Assembly (NCBI GenBank): GCA_023014335.1 | Contig: JAECYW010000021.1 | Coordinates: forward strand, 434,001-498,000 | Length of the DNA: 64,000 bases | Direction of reading: 5' to 3' | Source of the DNA: Galerina marginata | Taxonomy: Eukaryota > Basidiomycota > Agaricomycetes > Agaricales > Galerinaceae | In this document: positions 24,018 to 35,068 of the stretch, piece after piece | Position numbering within the stretch: position 1 is the stretch's first letter | Layout of the letters: each line of letters starts with the position of its first letter | Notes under the pieces: generated by a model | The model's database searches: none | The model's input: the letters and a program-made list of their open reading frames with translations, nothing else | What the model was told of the DNA's origin: nothing | Made by a program: the position numbers and the translations under genes

Positions 24018-24676
24018 AGAACGTTCTGGTGCACAAGCTCTTTGAGCTGGCCGTTTAAATAGGAAATTGAGAGCAAAGAGAAGGATCAGCTACGATCGGT
24101 TTCGTCCGCACGTGGAGGTTGGCTGCGTATTCTCTGAGCAGGCAGCAGCAAGGCGTTGGTGAGCGCGTAGACAAATGGGGGCCCGGGGGACGGCGGAGCA
24201 GCGCAGGGACGGCGTACACGACGGACACGACGACGTCGACAGCACAATCGAGTTGGACGCAGAAAGGAAAGCAGCACAAGGCGATGGTGGCAATTTCAAA
24301 ACCAGATTTGCAGATTCTGAGGCAAGGTCCGTAGGTTAGAGCATTGCGTCACATGTCACACGCTCGATTCACATCGATTAAAGTCCTAATGATGTATTTT
24401 GCCAGATCACCAGAACATCTGACTTTTCTATTCTTCTCTTCTCATCATTCTCACCAACACCAGACCTTAACAGAACACATGGGGGAGGTCACCCCTGTCC
24501 TTTTCTCTTTCGAGGCAGTGCAGGTACCATTCCGCCAATTGCGCGGTCCCTGATCCGAAAAACCCAATAAACACAGATGGGGAACATGCTAAATCTTAAA
24601 TCCTCCAGCTTCAATAGGCAACATACAGTGTATGTATGTAAGTACGCTCGGAGGACAACGGATCTCGTCAACGTGA
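24018..24676. other. Intergenic between LUC7 3' end and the Ig-like gene start
   Basis: This stretch covers the upstream region of the Ig-like gene (GC-rich at 24080-24300) and the 3' flank of LUC7. Several short frames overlap in the GC-rich part in all phases and look like chance. No RNA gene or repeat was seen. Confidence 0.5.
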
Positions 24677-26020
24677 TCAAAACCTCCGTCGTCCTGGGCT
24701 TCTTGAACGCTCTCGATCCCTGCGCCTATCACTGTGAAGGTTATACCACGGATCAGTACATGAACGAGGACCACACGAAGTGAATACTACTGACTCATAT
24801 CGCGAAGGCTGACGGTCGTAACCACGATCACCGCGTTCACGATGGTCATCGCCACCTCCACGTGAGGAGCGATAGTCACCGCCAGATCGTGGTGGGCCCG
24901 AAGAAGGTGCAGCCCCAGATGGTACAGAACTCGGAGGTGGCATTTTTCGTTTTTCACGCTCTTCCTTGAATTTCGTGAGCATATTTCGTAGTTCATGGTA
25001 TCCCAAATGCATCTAGGCCGAGGGCTACGTCAGTACGTGCGCACAATATAAAGTTGTATGTGGGAAATAAAGCTTGTCTGTAACGTACCTTGCCACCAAA
25101 GTGATCCGCAAGACGACGGTCAGAGTCGAGAACGGAGAGGTAGGCACCACAAACGTCGCAGACGCGTAGTTTTTGGTGACCAGAGGCACCCGAGGTGTCA
25201 GTGAGTTGTTGTAATTCACGCTAAGTATGTGGAAGAAAGGTCCCCGTTAGATGGTCACGCACAGACGTGAAAAAATACACACCTCCTTGTCAGCTTTTTC
25301 ACTCTTTAGAGCCTCAATAGCCGCCATTTCACGCATTGATTCTTCAACCTTCCCTTGTTCACCTATAAAGGACATATAAGCAACTTCAGCACAAAAGTTA
25401 TAAACGAATATTAACCTAGTGTTTCAATCTTTTCCGTGCCTCCTTGAATGGCCAACTCGATTTCTGCAATTTCCCTCATCTATAACAGACGGAGGAAAAT
25501 GATAAGTCCGAGGCTTTGAAACACCGAAACCTCATACCAAATTCGTAGTCTTCGCGTTCTCTTCGGGCGTCTTCTCTAATCGGCGATGAGCAGCCCGAAT
25601 CCTGCGGTCACACTCGTCAACAAACGCAAAAATGTTCGATTCATATTCCATCTGGAAACGGTTGAATATTTGGTCATTCGGGTTGGCTTCTTTGGCGGCG
25701 ATGTATTCAGTTTTGAGACGTTCGGTATGCGATTTGGGACAAGCGCCAAGGTCCATTTTCTACGCGAAGTAATTGTAAATTTCGGTAAGTTCAGAAAAGA
25801 AGTCCAAACATACGGTATTCGTGAAAAGCGCATGGGGGCACGTTCCACACAAGAAGTTTCTGCAGACCTTCTCATCCTGCCATACCAAGTTGGCATTCGC
25901 AACACCCATGGCCTCGGGACCCATCATTTGCTGTTCTAATATGTAAAAGAAACTTAGGACGGCGTGTCATTTTATACGCACCTCTAGGAGCTTTCGCTGC
26001 ATCTCTGCTAGTCGTCCCAT
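24677..26020 (-). CDS. LUC7: LUC7-like U1 snRNP splicing factor
   Basis: LUC7 belongs to the U1 snRNP and helps choose 5' splice sites. The protein starts at 26020 (MGRLAEMQRKLLE), then EQQMMGPEAMGVANANLVW. The first CCCH finger region follows: KVCRNFLCGTCPHALFTNT and MDLGACPKSHTERLKTEY. A long charged coiled coil follows (FVDECDRRIRAAHRRLEK). The second finger is LRVCDVCGAYLSVLDSDRRL with DHFGGKMHLGYHELRNML. The C-terminus is RS/RD-rich and ends RSPGRRRF at the stop 24677. The domain order fits the fungal LUC7 family. Introns are short; at least five are visible. It lies downstream of the DnaJ-ankyrin gene on the same strand. Confidence 0.94.
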
Positions 26021-26533
26021 CTTGTAGAAATGCCGCTGTTGCTCAGTGGATGGTTATGGGGGTTGAGAGAGAGACAACTGTTTGTTCGTGTTACCTTTGG
26101 AACCACCTTTCAACTTGGCGGCCCGACAGTCCGACCTGAGTGCGGTCTCTCCATTGCCAATTCAAGAACATTGTCATGGGTTTTGGACAATACTTAAGCG
26201 CAAGTCATGTACCAATAACATAAAAAAGACATTAATTACTGCAATAAAACGATCATCACTTAGTGTAAAGGGGCTACTATAGTACAAGTAATCTAAATAC
26301 CAGACACGAAGGAAGAGAGAGAGCATCATTGAACAATTATATGACACTGAAAATATTGAGTGATGACTGAGAACCATGTTCAGTGAGAATGTGGCATGAA
26401 TGGATATGTAATAATGCAAGTGAAAAAGTGCTATAATGAAAGAAACCCATGAGCATGAAGGTTTTGGATATTTCAAGGCAGAGACTGCAACAAAAAAGCT
26501 AATAACACCGAGAAAGCGTGAATACTGAGCGGA
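26021..26533. other. Intergenic, upstream of LUC7
   Basis: About 510 bp of AT-rich sequence holds the LUC7 upstream region and the 3' flank of the DnaJ-ankyrin gene. The minus-strand frame at 26174-26476 is hydrophobic and looks like chance. Nothing else was seen. Confidence 0.5.
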
Positions 26534-28314
26534 TTAATGAGCTGGGGGTGAATATTCAGATCCTCGACCACGGCCTCTGCCTCGTCCGCGTCCTCGGTTA
26601 TTATGTTGCTTTTGGGCTGGCTTGTTTTTCTGAGCTGGTGCCTCAGAAGAAATGGAAGCCTGAGGTGGATTGGAAGATCCCTTGGTGATCTTTGACCCCG
26701 ATGGCGTATTTTGAGGGGAGGAGGGACGAGAGAATCCGCCAAACCGCATCAAGAGTTGGATTATGTCTTCGCTTTTCTCGATTGCTGATTTGGTAGCATG
26801 CGGGCCCTTTAGCGTCTTGAGACCTTGCTCTGACGTCGCCCATGCCCACGCTTGATTAATGTCTTGATTAGATGCCATCTTCTTGTCAAGGATTATCCAG
26901 ACGAGCTCGGGTTCACGGGCTTCCAAAGCCAATGCAAGCAAATTTGAACATTTGGAGCAATCGTATATGGCTTTAGAGTCCGATTCCTTCGGTGAGTAGG
27001 TATCAAGGAAGTGCTTTACAATTTCCAGGTGTCCCAATTTCAGGGCCAAGTGAAAAGCAGTTAGGCCTTGGGAGTTCCTTTCCTCTGGGTCGGCACCTGA
27101 TAACGGATTAATACATTACTGACGTTCGCCTATCAGGATAAAACAAGCTTACTATGAGAATCAAGCCACTTAAGCAGATCTAGATCGCCATTTTTCGTTG
27201 CAATATGAAGAAGGGTTTCTTGAAGGTCTTGAGGCGGAGATTTGACGAAGGCTGCACATCCTTTCTTTATTTCCCCTCCAGCTGCGTCGACGCTTTCTTC
27301 CCATACACCTTTCTTTACTTTTTCCGAGTCGCCTTTACGAGCAGCGGCAAAGACCGACGATCGAGTTTCTTGGGCGCTTCGCAAAATTGCTTTGGCTCGC
27401 TCTTCTGAGGACTTGCGAGCGGCTTCCGCCTGAGCTTTTTTTGCTTCTACTTTCTGCTTCTGACGTAGTTCAGCTTCCAGGCGTTCTAAAAGGAGGATTA
27501 GAATGCTTTATTCCTAGTCATATATAGTGAGCATTTTTAAATTTTATTACCTTGCTCACGTTCCTTTTCGGCCCTTTCTTTACGAGCGATTGCTTCCTGT
27601 TTCCTTCGTTCTTGTGCTGCAAGCTGCTCCTCGCGAGAACGACGCAGTTGTTCTTGATATTCCTCAGGTGTTTGGTGGTTAGATTGGCGGCGAGGTGGGC
27701 CTAGAAAATATTCGTATCAAATCGTTGCAAAAAAGAATACTATTGTGTTTCAGCATACGGTGGTTATCACGTCGAGCGTGATACATCCTATTCGCCATTA
27801 TCTGCTCGAAAAGCCACCTGAAGCCACAATGAACGACAAAGCTACAAAAAAGAGTGTAAGCGCTTACAGGTAAAATTCAATATCTTCATCAGAATCCGAA
27901 TCGTCGTCATAACCATAGTCATCATAGTCATAATCATCGTCAGAATATTCGCTTGCGTTAAAGAAGGGGTGGCTCCCTCGAGGTCCAGATGAAGGCTTGG
28001 ACGAGTGGTCCAGGTGTTTCACGAGCACGCGGTATGCCTCACTAACACGTTGGAACTCTGCAGTGGCACTCGGGTTATCAGGGTTCTTGTCGGGGTGTGT
28101 GCGCAGAGCAATCTAAATATCGGAATGAGAATCGACGTTGTTGGACGGGAAACAGAAAACCCCTGACCTGCTTGTAAGTCGTTTTCACAACATCAAGGGA
28201 GACGCCCTATTTTTAAGAAAATAAGACAAGATGAGGGGAGAAAATTTGAATGATATTGACCTGCTCGAGACCAAGAACGGCGAACGCGTCGGCGATTTTC
28301 GAGGAGGGCTGCAT
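26534..28314 (-). CDS. DnaJ-domain protein with ankyrin repeats
   Basis: This is an Hsp40-type cochaperone fused to an ankyrin domain. The first exon MQPSSKIADAFAVLGLEQ starts at 28314. The J domain follows with TYKQ and IALRTHPDKNPDNPSATAEF, holding the HPD motif that stimulates Hsp70, and VSEAYRVLVKHLDHSSKP. An acidic Asp/Tyr run follows (about 27880-27950), then a long charged coiled coil (EEYQEQLRRSREEQLAAQER). Next are ankyrin-type units DLQETLLHIATKNGDLDLLK and NSQGLTAFHLALKLGHLEIV. The tail is low complexity with an RG-rich run (RGRGRGRGRGRG) typical of RNA-binding tails, and the stop is at 26534. The combination suggests a chaperone with a specific client or RNA-linked role, which is inference. 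It is divergent with BCS1 (about 195 bp). Confidence 0.85.
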
Positions 28315-28509
28315 GAGAGTGTGAAAAGAAAAGGAAGGTGATGAAGAGGGCTATTTGTTGTGACACTTCGACGCGTTTACCTAATTCAGAACCAAAATAA
28401 ATTGCTTTGTGAACCTTGTCTACATCCCTCACATAACGCGAAATCGTCGCGTCTTGAAAGCCAATAGTTCTTTAGGCGCTGGTCGCGACGGTGTTTAGGC
28501 GACAAGCTG

Positions 28510-30222
28510 ATGCCACCACGAGACATAACCGACGTAAATGTGACAACAGTGGGGAACCAAGCCACCGAGCCCAACCACACCGCGTTTCTGCCTCAAAATG
28601 CCGGACAACTCTCTGACTCTGGTCCAGTAGTACCTTCCTCATACCTGAAGGACTTTCTGAATGACAAGTGCGTGTTATTACTCCTGTCATAGCATGGCCT
28701 TTGGTTGAGCTTTCGTCAAGTGCAGCCCCTACTTTCAAGCAGGCTTTGGTCTCATGGTGTGCTATTACCACTGCGTCTCGATTGACTGCCATTCATTAGC
28801 CCCAGGCATTAGGCGTCGGGCTTACGGCCATGCGGCAAGGTATTGTCCTTGGGACTACCGCACTCCGCCGGCGATTGCTTGTGACTCTGGAAATCAACAA
28901 CAAGGACAGGGCCTACGAGTGGTTTTTAGCATGGATGTCGAACCAAACCACATTACAGGCCCAAACTTCCAGAAAATTTGTGCCTTGGACGCGCAGTCAT
29001 CAGCTTAGTGTTGAGACCACCGTCGAGCAGCGTAAGAATGGAAGTTCCTCAGCCTTGTTCAAACTCGTTGCAGGCCCAGGAACACATTACGTCCAATATA
29101 AAGGAGCTTGGATGCAGGTGCGTTAATACGTCTTCGACTTCTCTCCTGCCGTTAAGGTTGCTCTCAGGTGAAACGTGAACGCGAAACGAGGTCGATGCAG
29201 CTGATGTCAGGTACACCTTGGGAGACTGTCACCTTGACCGCATTATCTCGGGACAGAAAACTCTTCCCTGAACTGCTCAGCGAAGCAAGAGACCTAGCTA
29301 TGCACGGTAATGAAGGTAAACTTGTCATTCATACCGCTTGGGGGATCGAATGGCGACCTTTCGGTCAACCACGCCTAAAACGCCCACTGCAAAGCGTTGT
29401 CCTCGCACCAGGTGTCGCGGAAAATATTGAGGCTGACATCAAATCCTTCCTGGAGAGACGACAGTGGTATGCGGACAGAGGTTTGCTTCATTATTGGCGT
29501 TATCATGCAGACTATTTATTCCCGCTTGAAGGTATCCCCTACCGTCGTGGTTATTTGTTACACGGACCCCCTGGGTCAGGGAAAACGTCATTCATTCAGG
29601 CGTTAGCTGGAACCCTCTCTTATGACATTTGCGTGCTCAACCTTTCTGAACGAGGACTTGCTGACGACAAGCTCTTTCACTTGTTGTCGAACGCTCCAGA
29701 GCGCAGCTTCGTCCTCATTGAAGACATTGACGCGGCCTTCAATAAACGCGCTCAAACGTCAGAGGATGGGTAGGTCTACGCCAGATAAACCGTTAGATCT
29801 TGATCCTGACTTATGGTTCCTGCAGCTATCAATCTTCCGTGACGTTTTCGGGATTTTTGAATGCATTAGACGGTGTGGCTTCTGGGGAAGAACGCATTAT
29901 CTTCATGACAACAAATCACGTCGAAAAATTAGACCCTGCCTTGATTCGTCCCGGCCGTGTTGACCTTAGTGAACTGATTGACGATGCAACACCTGAACAG
30001 GCCAGACATCTTTTTGACCGTTTTTACGGTGGAAAGGATGCACCTAAAAATATCACGGAAGAAATCTCCAAACTTTCTATTGATCTAGGAGCACTTGTAG
30101 GGGAAGAACGGGAAAAGGGTCGAAGAATCAGCATGGCAGCCTTGCAAGGCTGCTTCATTCGCAATGACGCAAAGGTTGCCGTTAACAGCTGTCATGACCT
30201 TTTTGTCAACAAACAGTCATGA
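28510..30222 (+). CDS. BCS1: Mitochondrial AAA ATPase BCS1 (Rieske protein translocase)
   Basis: BCS1 sits in the mitochondrial inner membrane and inserts the folded Rieske iron-sulfur protein into complex III. The N-terminus shows a membrane segment read as YFQAGFGLM and [18 protein letters not shown]. The BCS1-specific domain follows: [34 protein letters not shown] and [19 protein letters not shown]. The AAA module has [20 protein letters not shown] (Walker A), [11 protein letters not shown] (Walker B), and [20 protein letters not shown] with [19 protein letters not shown] (sensor and arginine-finger region). The start is ATG 28510 and the stop ends at 30222. It has several short introns, including one at about 29769-29825. 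Length is normal for fungal BCS1. Confidence 0.94.
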
Positions 30223-30338
30223 CTCTTGCATAGCGGGGTATCCTGCATCTTTTCATTAATCACTACCTCTCGTCTGTAATGTGTAATGAATCTATCAGGA
30301 TCTCTACCGGGGAAAAATGCGGGTGACTAGTGTGACTA

Positions 30339-31445
30339 CTAGAAAATGGGTTTTCGTTTGCGACCAGTGAACTTGGAATCGTTGGGCACACTCTCTTTGC
30401 CTCTTCTCCGATAGAGCTAACGTGCTAGGGATGAGAGACTGCTTGAAGAAATAAATTAAGTCGTTCGTACCTCTTTTTTCTTCAAGATCCAATCTCTATC
30501 CTTTACGCCCTTCCGCTTCCCATTTTTTGTCTTTGCTCTCTCCCGCTCCCTCCGGCGTTCAAATCTGACTTTGCTATCGTCTTCCTCCTCTCCTTGCAGA
30601 CCTTGAGGCACTTGTTGACCTCCACCGCCTCCCACGAATAGGCATAAGAAAACTTTCTTTGCTTTTTTGGAATTCGGGTAATCTACAATGACACCCCCAC
30701 CAAAACCAGCTTTTTGAGCTATTGACGTAATCAGTTGTATTTGGTCGTCGGATGAAGGATAGAATTGTAAAACAGCTCTGGATGGATTCCGCATCGCCGA
30801 ATGTAGGGTCGTGAAAAACCGACTGAGGCGGTGCGGTGGGGAGGACGTTGGATGGGACGTTTCGGCATTTAGTAACCATTGAATGACAGAGATACTTTAG
30901 GACGTATAAGCACACGAAAACGTAGAAACTTGAGGAGACCAACCTAATTACACCATCAAAACTTCCGGGACGGAAGCCAAACCCTTGCCCGATGTCTTGA
31001 AGGAAAAGATCGCCTTCCACCTCCCGCTCAAGAGCCACCTCTTGATGATGTTAATTGAGTGGGTAAAAATGAGAAGGAACAACAAACCAAGCATACTAGG
31101 CGCAATGTCAACGCCGGCCCAGATGTAGCCCTCTTCATCTAAAATCTCTCCAGATAGCCCAGACCCACAGCCGACGTCAAGAAGATACCCTGGTTGGTCC
31201 GGGGGCATGTTTAGAAGCTCAAGGGCTCTATATGTCATATCGGCCTGGATTTGTTGGTTACGAGTGCTGACCACGTCCATTGATCAATACCAGCACAATG
31301 ACTGTGTTCTTGGGACTAACTTTTGGGTATATTTTTTGGCTTCTGAGTCGCCATAATACTTTGAAAACAAAAATAAGTTTCATGTAATAAGAATTCCAAC
31401 GAAGCATACTATTTCAGGTGGCGCCTGCAACTCTGGTCTTGACAT
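30339..31445 (-). CDS. BUD23: 18S rRNA (guanine-N7) methyltransferase BUD23
   Basis: BUD23 methylates a guanine of 18S rRNA and supports 40S subunit maturation in the nucleus, working with TRM112. The start at 31445 gives MSRPELQAPPEI. Then YYGDSEAKKYTQ joins by splicing to NTRNQQIQADMTYRALELL. The SAM-binding motif I is YLLDVGCGSGLSGEILDEEG, followed by YIWAGVDIAPSML, GDLFLQDIGQGFGFRPGSFD, and RAVLQFYPSSDDQIQLI. The C-terminal family signature is GVKDRDWILKKKE and YRRRGKESVPNDSKFTGRKR, with the stop at 30339. The basic tail is typical of the family and helps nuclear localisation. Both N- and C-terminal exons needed splicing to be seen. It is on the same strand as the BET3 gene upstream. Confidence 0.93.
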
Positions 31446-31727
31446 GAGTGCTAAATTTTGGCGGTTATCGAATGTTATACCCGAGAATCGTTCAAGTTGG
31501 AAGACAGAAACAGGAATCGCTGATCTAATTTGGACCGATCTCTTGATGGCTGCCTGAACCCAAATCAGGACATCGCGTGGGCACACCTACCTCTGTAATA
31601 ACATGATGAACGGGGCATATGTAGATTCTGAAATTGCGACTACAGTAGGAAGTGTGCATGCAGCCAATTGATATAATGAATTTGCCCAGGGTGTCACGAA
31701 TTGAAAATAAATTATGATACAGGATAT

Positions 31728-32519
31728 TCAATCATCTCCGACTGGCACCTCCTCCTCCAGGTACTTCACGAGCTTGACACGAATCTCTGTGCTTTCATCG
31801 CCTCGCAATACGTCCGAGATAAATTCGGCTTGCACTTGCAACTGAACCTATTGGAATGTTAGTCATTAGCACAGAGTTACTATAATAGAATGACAAAGAG
31901 CGTACCATCTCGAGCGAGCCGCGCAGTACACCACATAGAACATTGCTGAACCACAGCCCACCCTCTAGCACCTCATCCGGTAGCTCAACAAATTCTGCTA
32001 GAGGATTTTCGTCTAAAGTCAAGGTGAAAGACTGCCCAGCAGTGGCTTGCGATATTGATGGATTACTTGTCGGTCGATTAGGCGACGAAGGAGGTTGGGA
32101 GCCTCCGTGCGTTACAGTCGGTGTAATATTGAGAAAGGATTTGAATCCGACCTAGGTTACGAGCTGGAGTTAGATAAACAAAATAATATCGGATTAGATG
32201 AACTGACCTTAGCCACAACTTCCCCGACTTCTCTAAAATCGGCGCATCTACCAAGGTTCGATTTAGCCAAGAAGTCCTCTATCAGTCTGGTCCCAATATT
32301 ATAGCCCATTTTCTCAAGTTGTTTGTTGACTTCCTCGTAGTCTTCATAATCTTGTATAAGTTGGACGACGAGGGCACCGTATGTTAGGGCGAATAGTTCT
32401 GCATTCTGCACACTTTAACTGGTTAGAGGAGACAACTGTGAGGCACGTACAATCTTCTCTGAACGGCCTTTCCAAAGGTCCTCCCCGATGCTCTTGTACT
32501 GTTTGTTGGTCGTCGCCAT
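31728..32519 (-). CDS. BET3: TRAPP complex subunit BET3 (TRAPPC3)
   Basis: BET3 is a core subunit of the TRAPP tethering and GEF complex that acts between ER and Golgi. The first exon [20 protein letters not shown] begins at 32519. Splicing yields [40 protein letters not shown] and LGRCADF, where the conserved Cys that is acylated in BET3 proteins is kept. [13 protein letters not shown] follows. An insert rich in Ser/Pro/Asn (about residues 105-125) is longer than usual. The rest, [40 protein letters not shown] and [20 protein letters not shown], matches the family. The stop is at 31728. The Ser/Pro insert is the one unusual point. Confidence 0.93.
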
Positions 32520-32805
32520 TCATGAACCTTGCTCGATTCGCGACTCCTCGATGGTCGAATCCAAGGTTAAGATCTGTAAACGCGTGATGTCACAAACCAT
32601 TCGATTCACGACTGACAGGAACTAAAATTCTTGGAAATTCTGTGGTCAGTTTCTATAGAATAATGATTGCTTAAACCCGCTGGACACATGGGGTGTCCTC
32701 CCAAATGAATGTGCGCAGAAATTAAGTATTATATAGGTGCGAGGACTCTAAATGTTCTACTAAAAAAGATCCAATAGGAAGGCGCTTAACCGTGACCAAC
32801 AAAGT

Positions 32806-33363
32806 TTAATGTCGGTCCAAACGATTGAGTTTTTTGGCTGTCTTCGCGTTGTTTTGTGTGTTCTGTCCTCTGACTGGAAGGTGCATGGCATGTCTTCTCC
32901 CCACGTAACTTCCAATCATACGTTGGTGGGCAATATTCTCCCTGATCTCTCTCCTTAGCTCCGACTCTATCTTAAGATTCTTCAAAGGGTCACTGTTAAC
33001 CCTCTTCTTTTTCTTCTGGGAGGCAGTGAATTGTGTCTGAAGCTCTTGGATGGGGATCGTGGTTGGTGGGGGAGCGTAGTTCGGCGAAGCAAGAGGGTAT
33101 CTGGGGAGTGGCGGCGCTGTCGCAGGAGAGGAGAGGAAGGAAGCCAAGGAAGTGACTTGGAACGGCGAAAGGTCCTTGACTTTGCACATGTCATGAACCT
33201 GCAGTCGTGCGCAAAGTCGGTGAGCCGTGTGTTGTCCAACGCCATATATTGAGGTCAAGGCTTTCTAAAAAGAGTGTTAAGCCCGTAGGTCAACAACGTT
33301 TGAATAAATACTTACCCTTGCCAACTGCTTATCTGGAAGGTTGATACCAAGAATATGCACCAT
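32806..33363 (-). CDS. Mitochondrial ribosomal protein uS13m
   Basis: This is the small-subunit protein S13 of the mitochondrial ribosome (SWS2 in yeast), which lies at the subunit interface near the head. Exon 1 is MVHILGINLPDKQLAR from 33363. After an intron it continues KALTSIYGVGQHTAHRLCAR, then LQVHDMCKVKDLSPFQVTSL. A Pro/Ala-rich insert follows (about 33020-33110). The last part is IESELRREIRENIAHQRMIG and SYVGRRHAMHLPVRGQNTQN, the RNA-binding C-terminal tail with the RGQNT motif. The stop is at 32806. The central insert is absent from bacterial S13 but common in fungal mitochondrial forms. Its start faces the XAP5 start across 140 bp. Confidence 0.92.
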
Positions 33364-33503
33364 TGCGTTGATATAAATTAGTTGAACGCGAATGGTATAC
33401 AAGTAGGATCACTGCACCACGGGAAGCCTGAAGGTCATAATCCAGATTTAAATGTCCGCCAAACTCAGCATTTCTCTCAACAACCGCAACCACTAGATTG
33501 ACC

Positions 33504-34740
33504 ATGTCCGCCAACAACAAAGCCGAAGGTCGACGCGAAGATGCTCTCGCGAAGCAGCGCAGCCAAATGCGTGAGGACTATGAACGGCAAAAGCAGACTC
33601 TTATCAACGAAACAGAGAAGGCACGCCCTTCAGCGAACCGTTTCGTCGGCCAAAATGATTCAATGGAGGAAACGTTGAAAAACAGTACCGTCGGCTTGGT
33701 GCGCCTTGAGGATTTCCAACAAAGGAGAAAGGAGTTAGAAGAAGCGAAGGCCAGGGAGGCGGCGAAGTCTAACGAATTGAAGTATGTTTCATTGCTTATT
33801 TATCTTCTGCGTAACTCTTCTCGAAGACTAGATGGCTTATAGGATGTGGAGAATCTGTTTAGAGACGACGCAAGGAAAGCTAAGAAGCGAAAGAAGGCTG
33901 CCAAGGCCACTCTCTCCTTTGCCATGGACGACGAAGGGGACGACGATAGTCCTGGTGGCCTGACTAGAGAATCCTCAGCTGGGAATGGAGATGATGATAC
34001 CGACTCTCCGGCCCCCAAACGCAGCAGGCTGAAAAAGAACCCAAACGTGGATACTTCTTTCCTTCCCGACAGGGAACGTGAAGAAGCCGAACGCAAGGAG
34101 AGGGAACGCTTGCGATTGGAATGGCTGGAGAAACAAGAGTCAACCAAGAAGGAAGACATTGAGATTGTTTATTCCTTTTGGGACGGCAGTGGGCATAGGA
34201 AAAGTGTTCAAGTAAGTAGCCCCGTGTCTTCTTAAGTTGAAAGAACCTTAACGGAATCTTTTCCTCCCCTTGACCTCTAGTGTAAAAAGGGAGATGATAT
34301 TGGCTCCTTCCTCGAAAAATGTCGCGCTCAGTTCCCTGAACTCCGTGGTGTGAGCGTTGACAATCTGATGTATGTTAAAGAAGACTTGATAATACCCCAT
34401 GTATGTCTCCTTATTTTTAACCTCGTTGTCTCTAACAATACCGGCTTTAGCATTATACGTTCTATGACTTCATTGTTAATAAAGCGCGCGGAAAGTCCGG
34501 TCCTTTATTCAATTTCGATGTTCACGACGATGTGCGGTTACTTGCGGACGCAACTAAGGAGAAGGATGAATCTCACGCGGGAAAGGTCGTTGAAAGGAGC
34601 TATTACCAGAGAAACAAACACATCTTCCCTGCGTCCCGCTGGGAGGTACGTCTTCCGTCGTATATGGCGCACCAGATGCTAACAGATTATGTCAGGTCTT
34701 CGATCCTGAAAAGAATTACGGAAAATATTCCATCGCTTAA
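33504..34740 (+). CDS. XAP5/FAM50-family nuclear protein
   Basis: XAP5 (FAM50) proteins are nuclear and are linked to splicing and transcription control. The start ATG 33504 gives [20 protein letters not shown]. The coiled, charged N-terminal half includes [20 protein letters not shown] and [18 protein letters not shown] basic-acidic linker resembling a nuclear localisation signal follows ([10 protein letters not shown]). The C-terminal XAP5 domain has [97 protein letters not shown] and [14 protein letters not shown], ending at the stop at 34740. Introns are short (for example 33782-33843 and 34211-34280). It is divergent with uS13m. Confidence 0.94.
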
Positions 34741-34876
34741 TGTCACGAATTGCTGTAATCTTAGAATAAAGACTATATATTTTCCATAGGAAAAATGCAG
34801 GTAACAAAAGCGGTCAAGGATGCCCCACTTGCAGGGGGTGCTTATAGTACTATAGGTTGCCAAAGAGCGAACATGC

Positions 34877-34880
34877 AAAA
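34877..34880 (-). terminator. RNA polymerase III T4 terminator of tRNA-Phe
   Basis: Four consecutive T residues on the minus strand lie four bases past the 3' end of the tRNA, as expected for polymerase III. Confidence 0.7.
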
Positions 34881-34884
34881 GTAA

Positions 34885-34967
34885 TGGGGGCACCGCGGAT
34901 CGAACGCGGGACCTTTAGAATACATGGGTACTTCAGTCTACTGCTCTCCCAACTGAGCTATGCCCCC
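34885..34967 (-). tRNA. tRNA-Phe (GAA) with a 10-nt intron
   Basis: The minus strand folds as a cloverleaf. The acceptor GGGGGCA pairs with TGCCCCC plus A73. The D arm is GCTC/GAGC with AGTTGGGA, and the T arm is CCGCG-TTCGATC-CGCGG. The anticodon GAA is at 34934-34932, followed by G37. Ten bases (34930-34921) then interrupt the anticodon loop, at the position usual for nuclear tRNA introns. Without them the length is 73, as for tRNA-Phe. The A box TAGCTCAGTTGGG and B box GTTCGATCC are intact. One anticodon-stem pair (27-43) is mismatched. It stands about 100 bp before the V-ATPase D start, on the opposite strand. Confidence 0.95.
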
Positions 34968-35068
34968 ATATAGAGATCATGGTCAAAAGCTAAACCTAAC
35001 CGTATGGCCTCAAACTCCATGTGATATCATATAGCATCAGTCGCTGTGCTTCTCTGTCTGCATCTACC

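Noticed and set aside
24086..24299. Pro/Ala/Arg-rich frames upstream of the Ig-like gene
   Set aside because: Three phases are open at once in a GC-rich stretch, as expected by chance.
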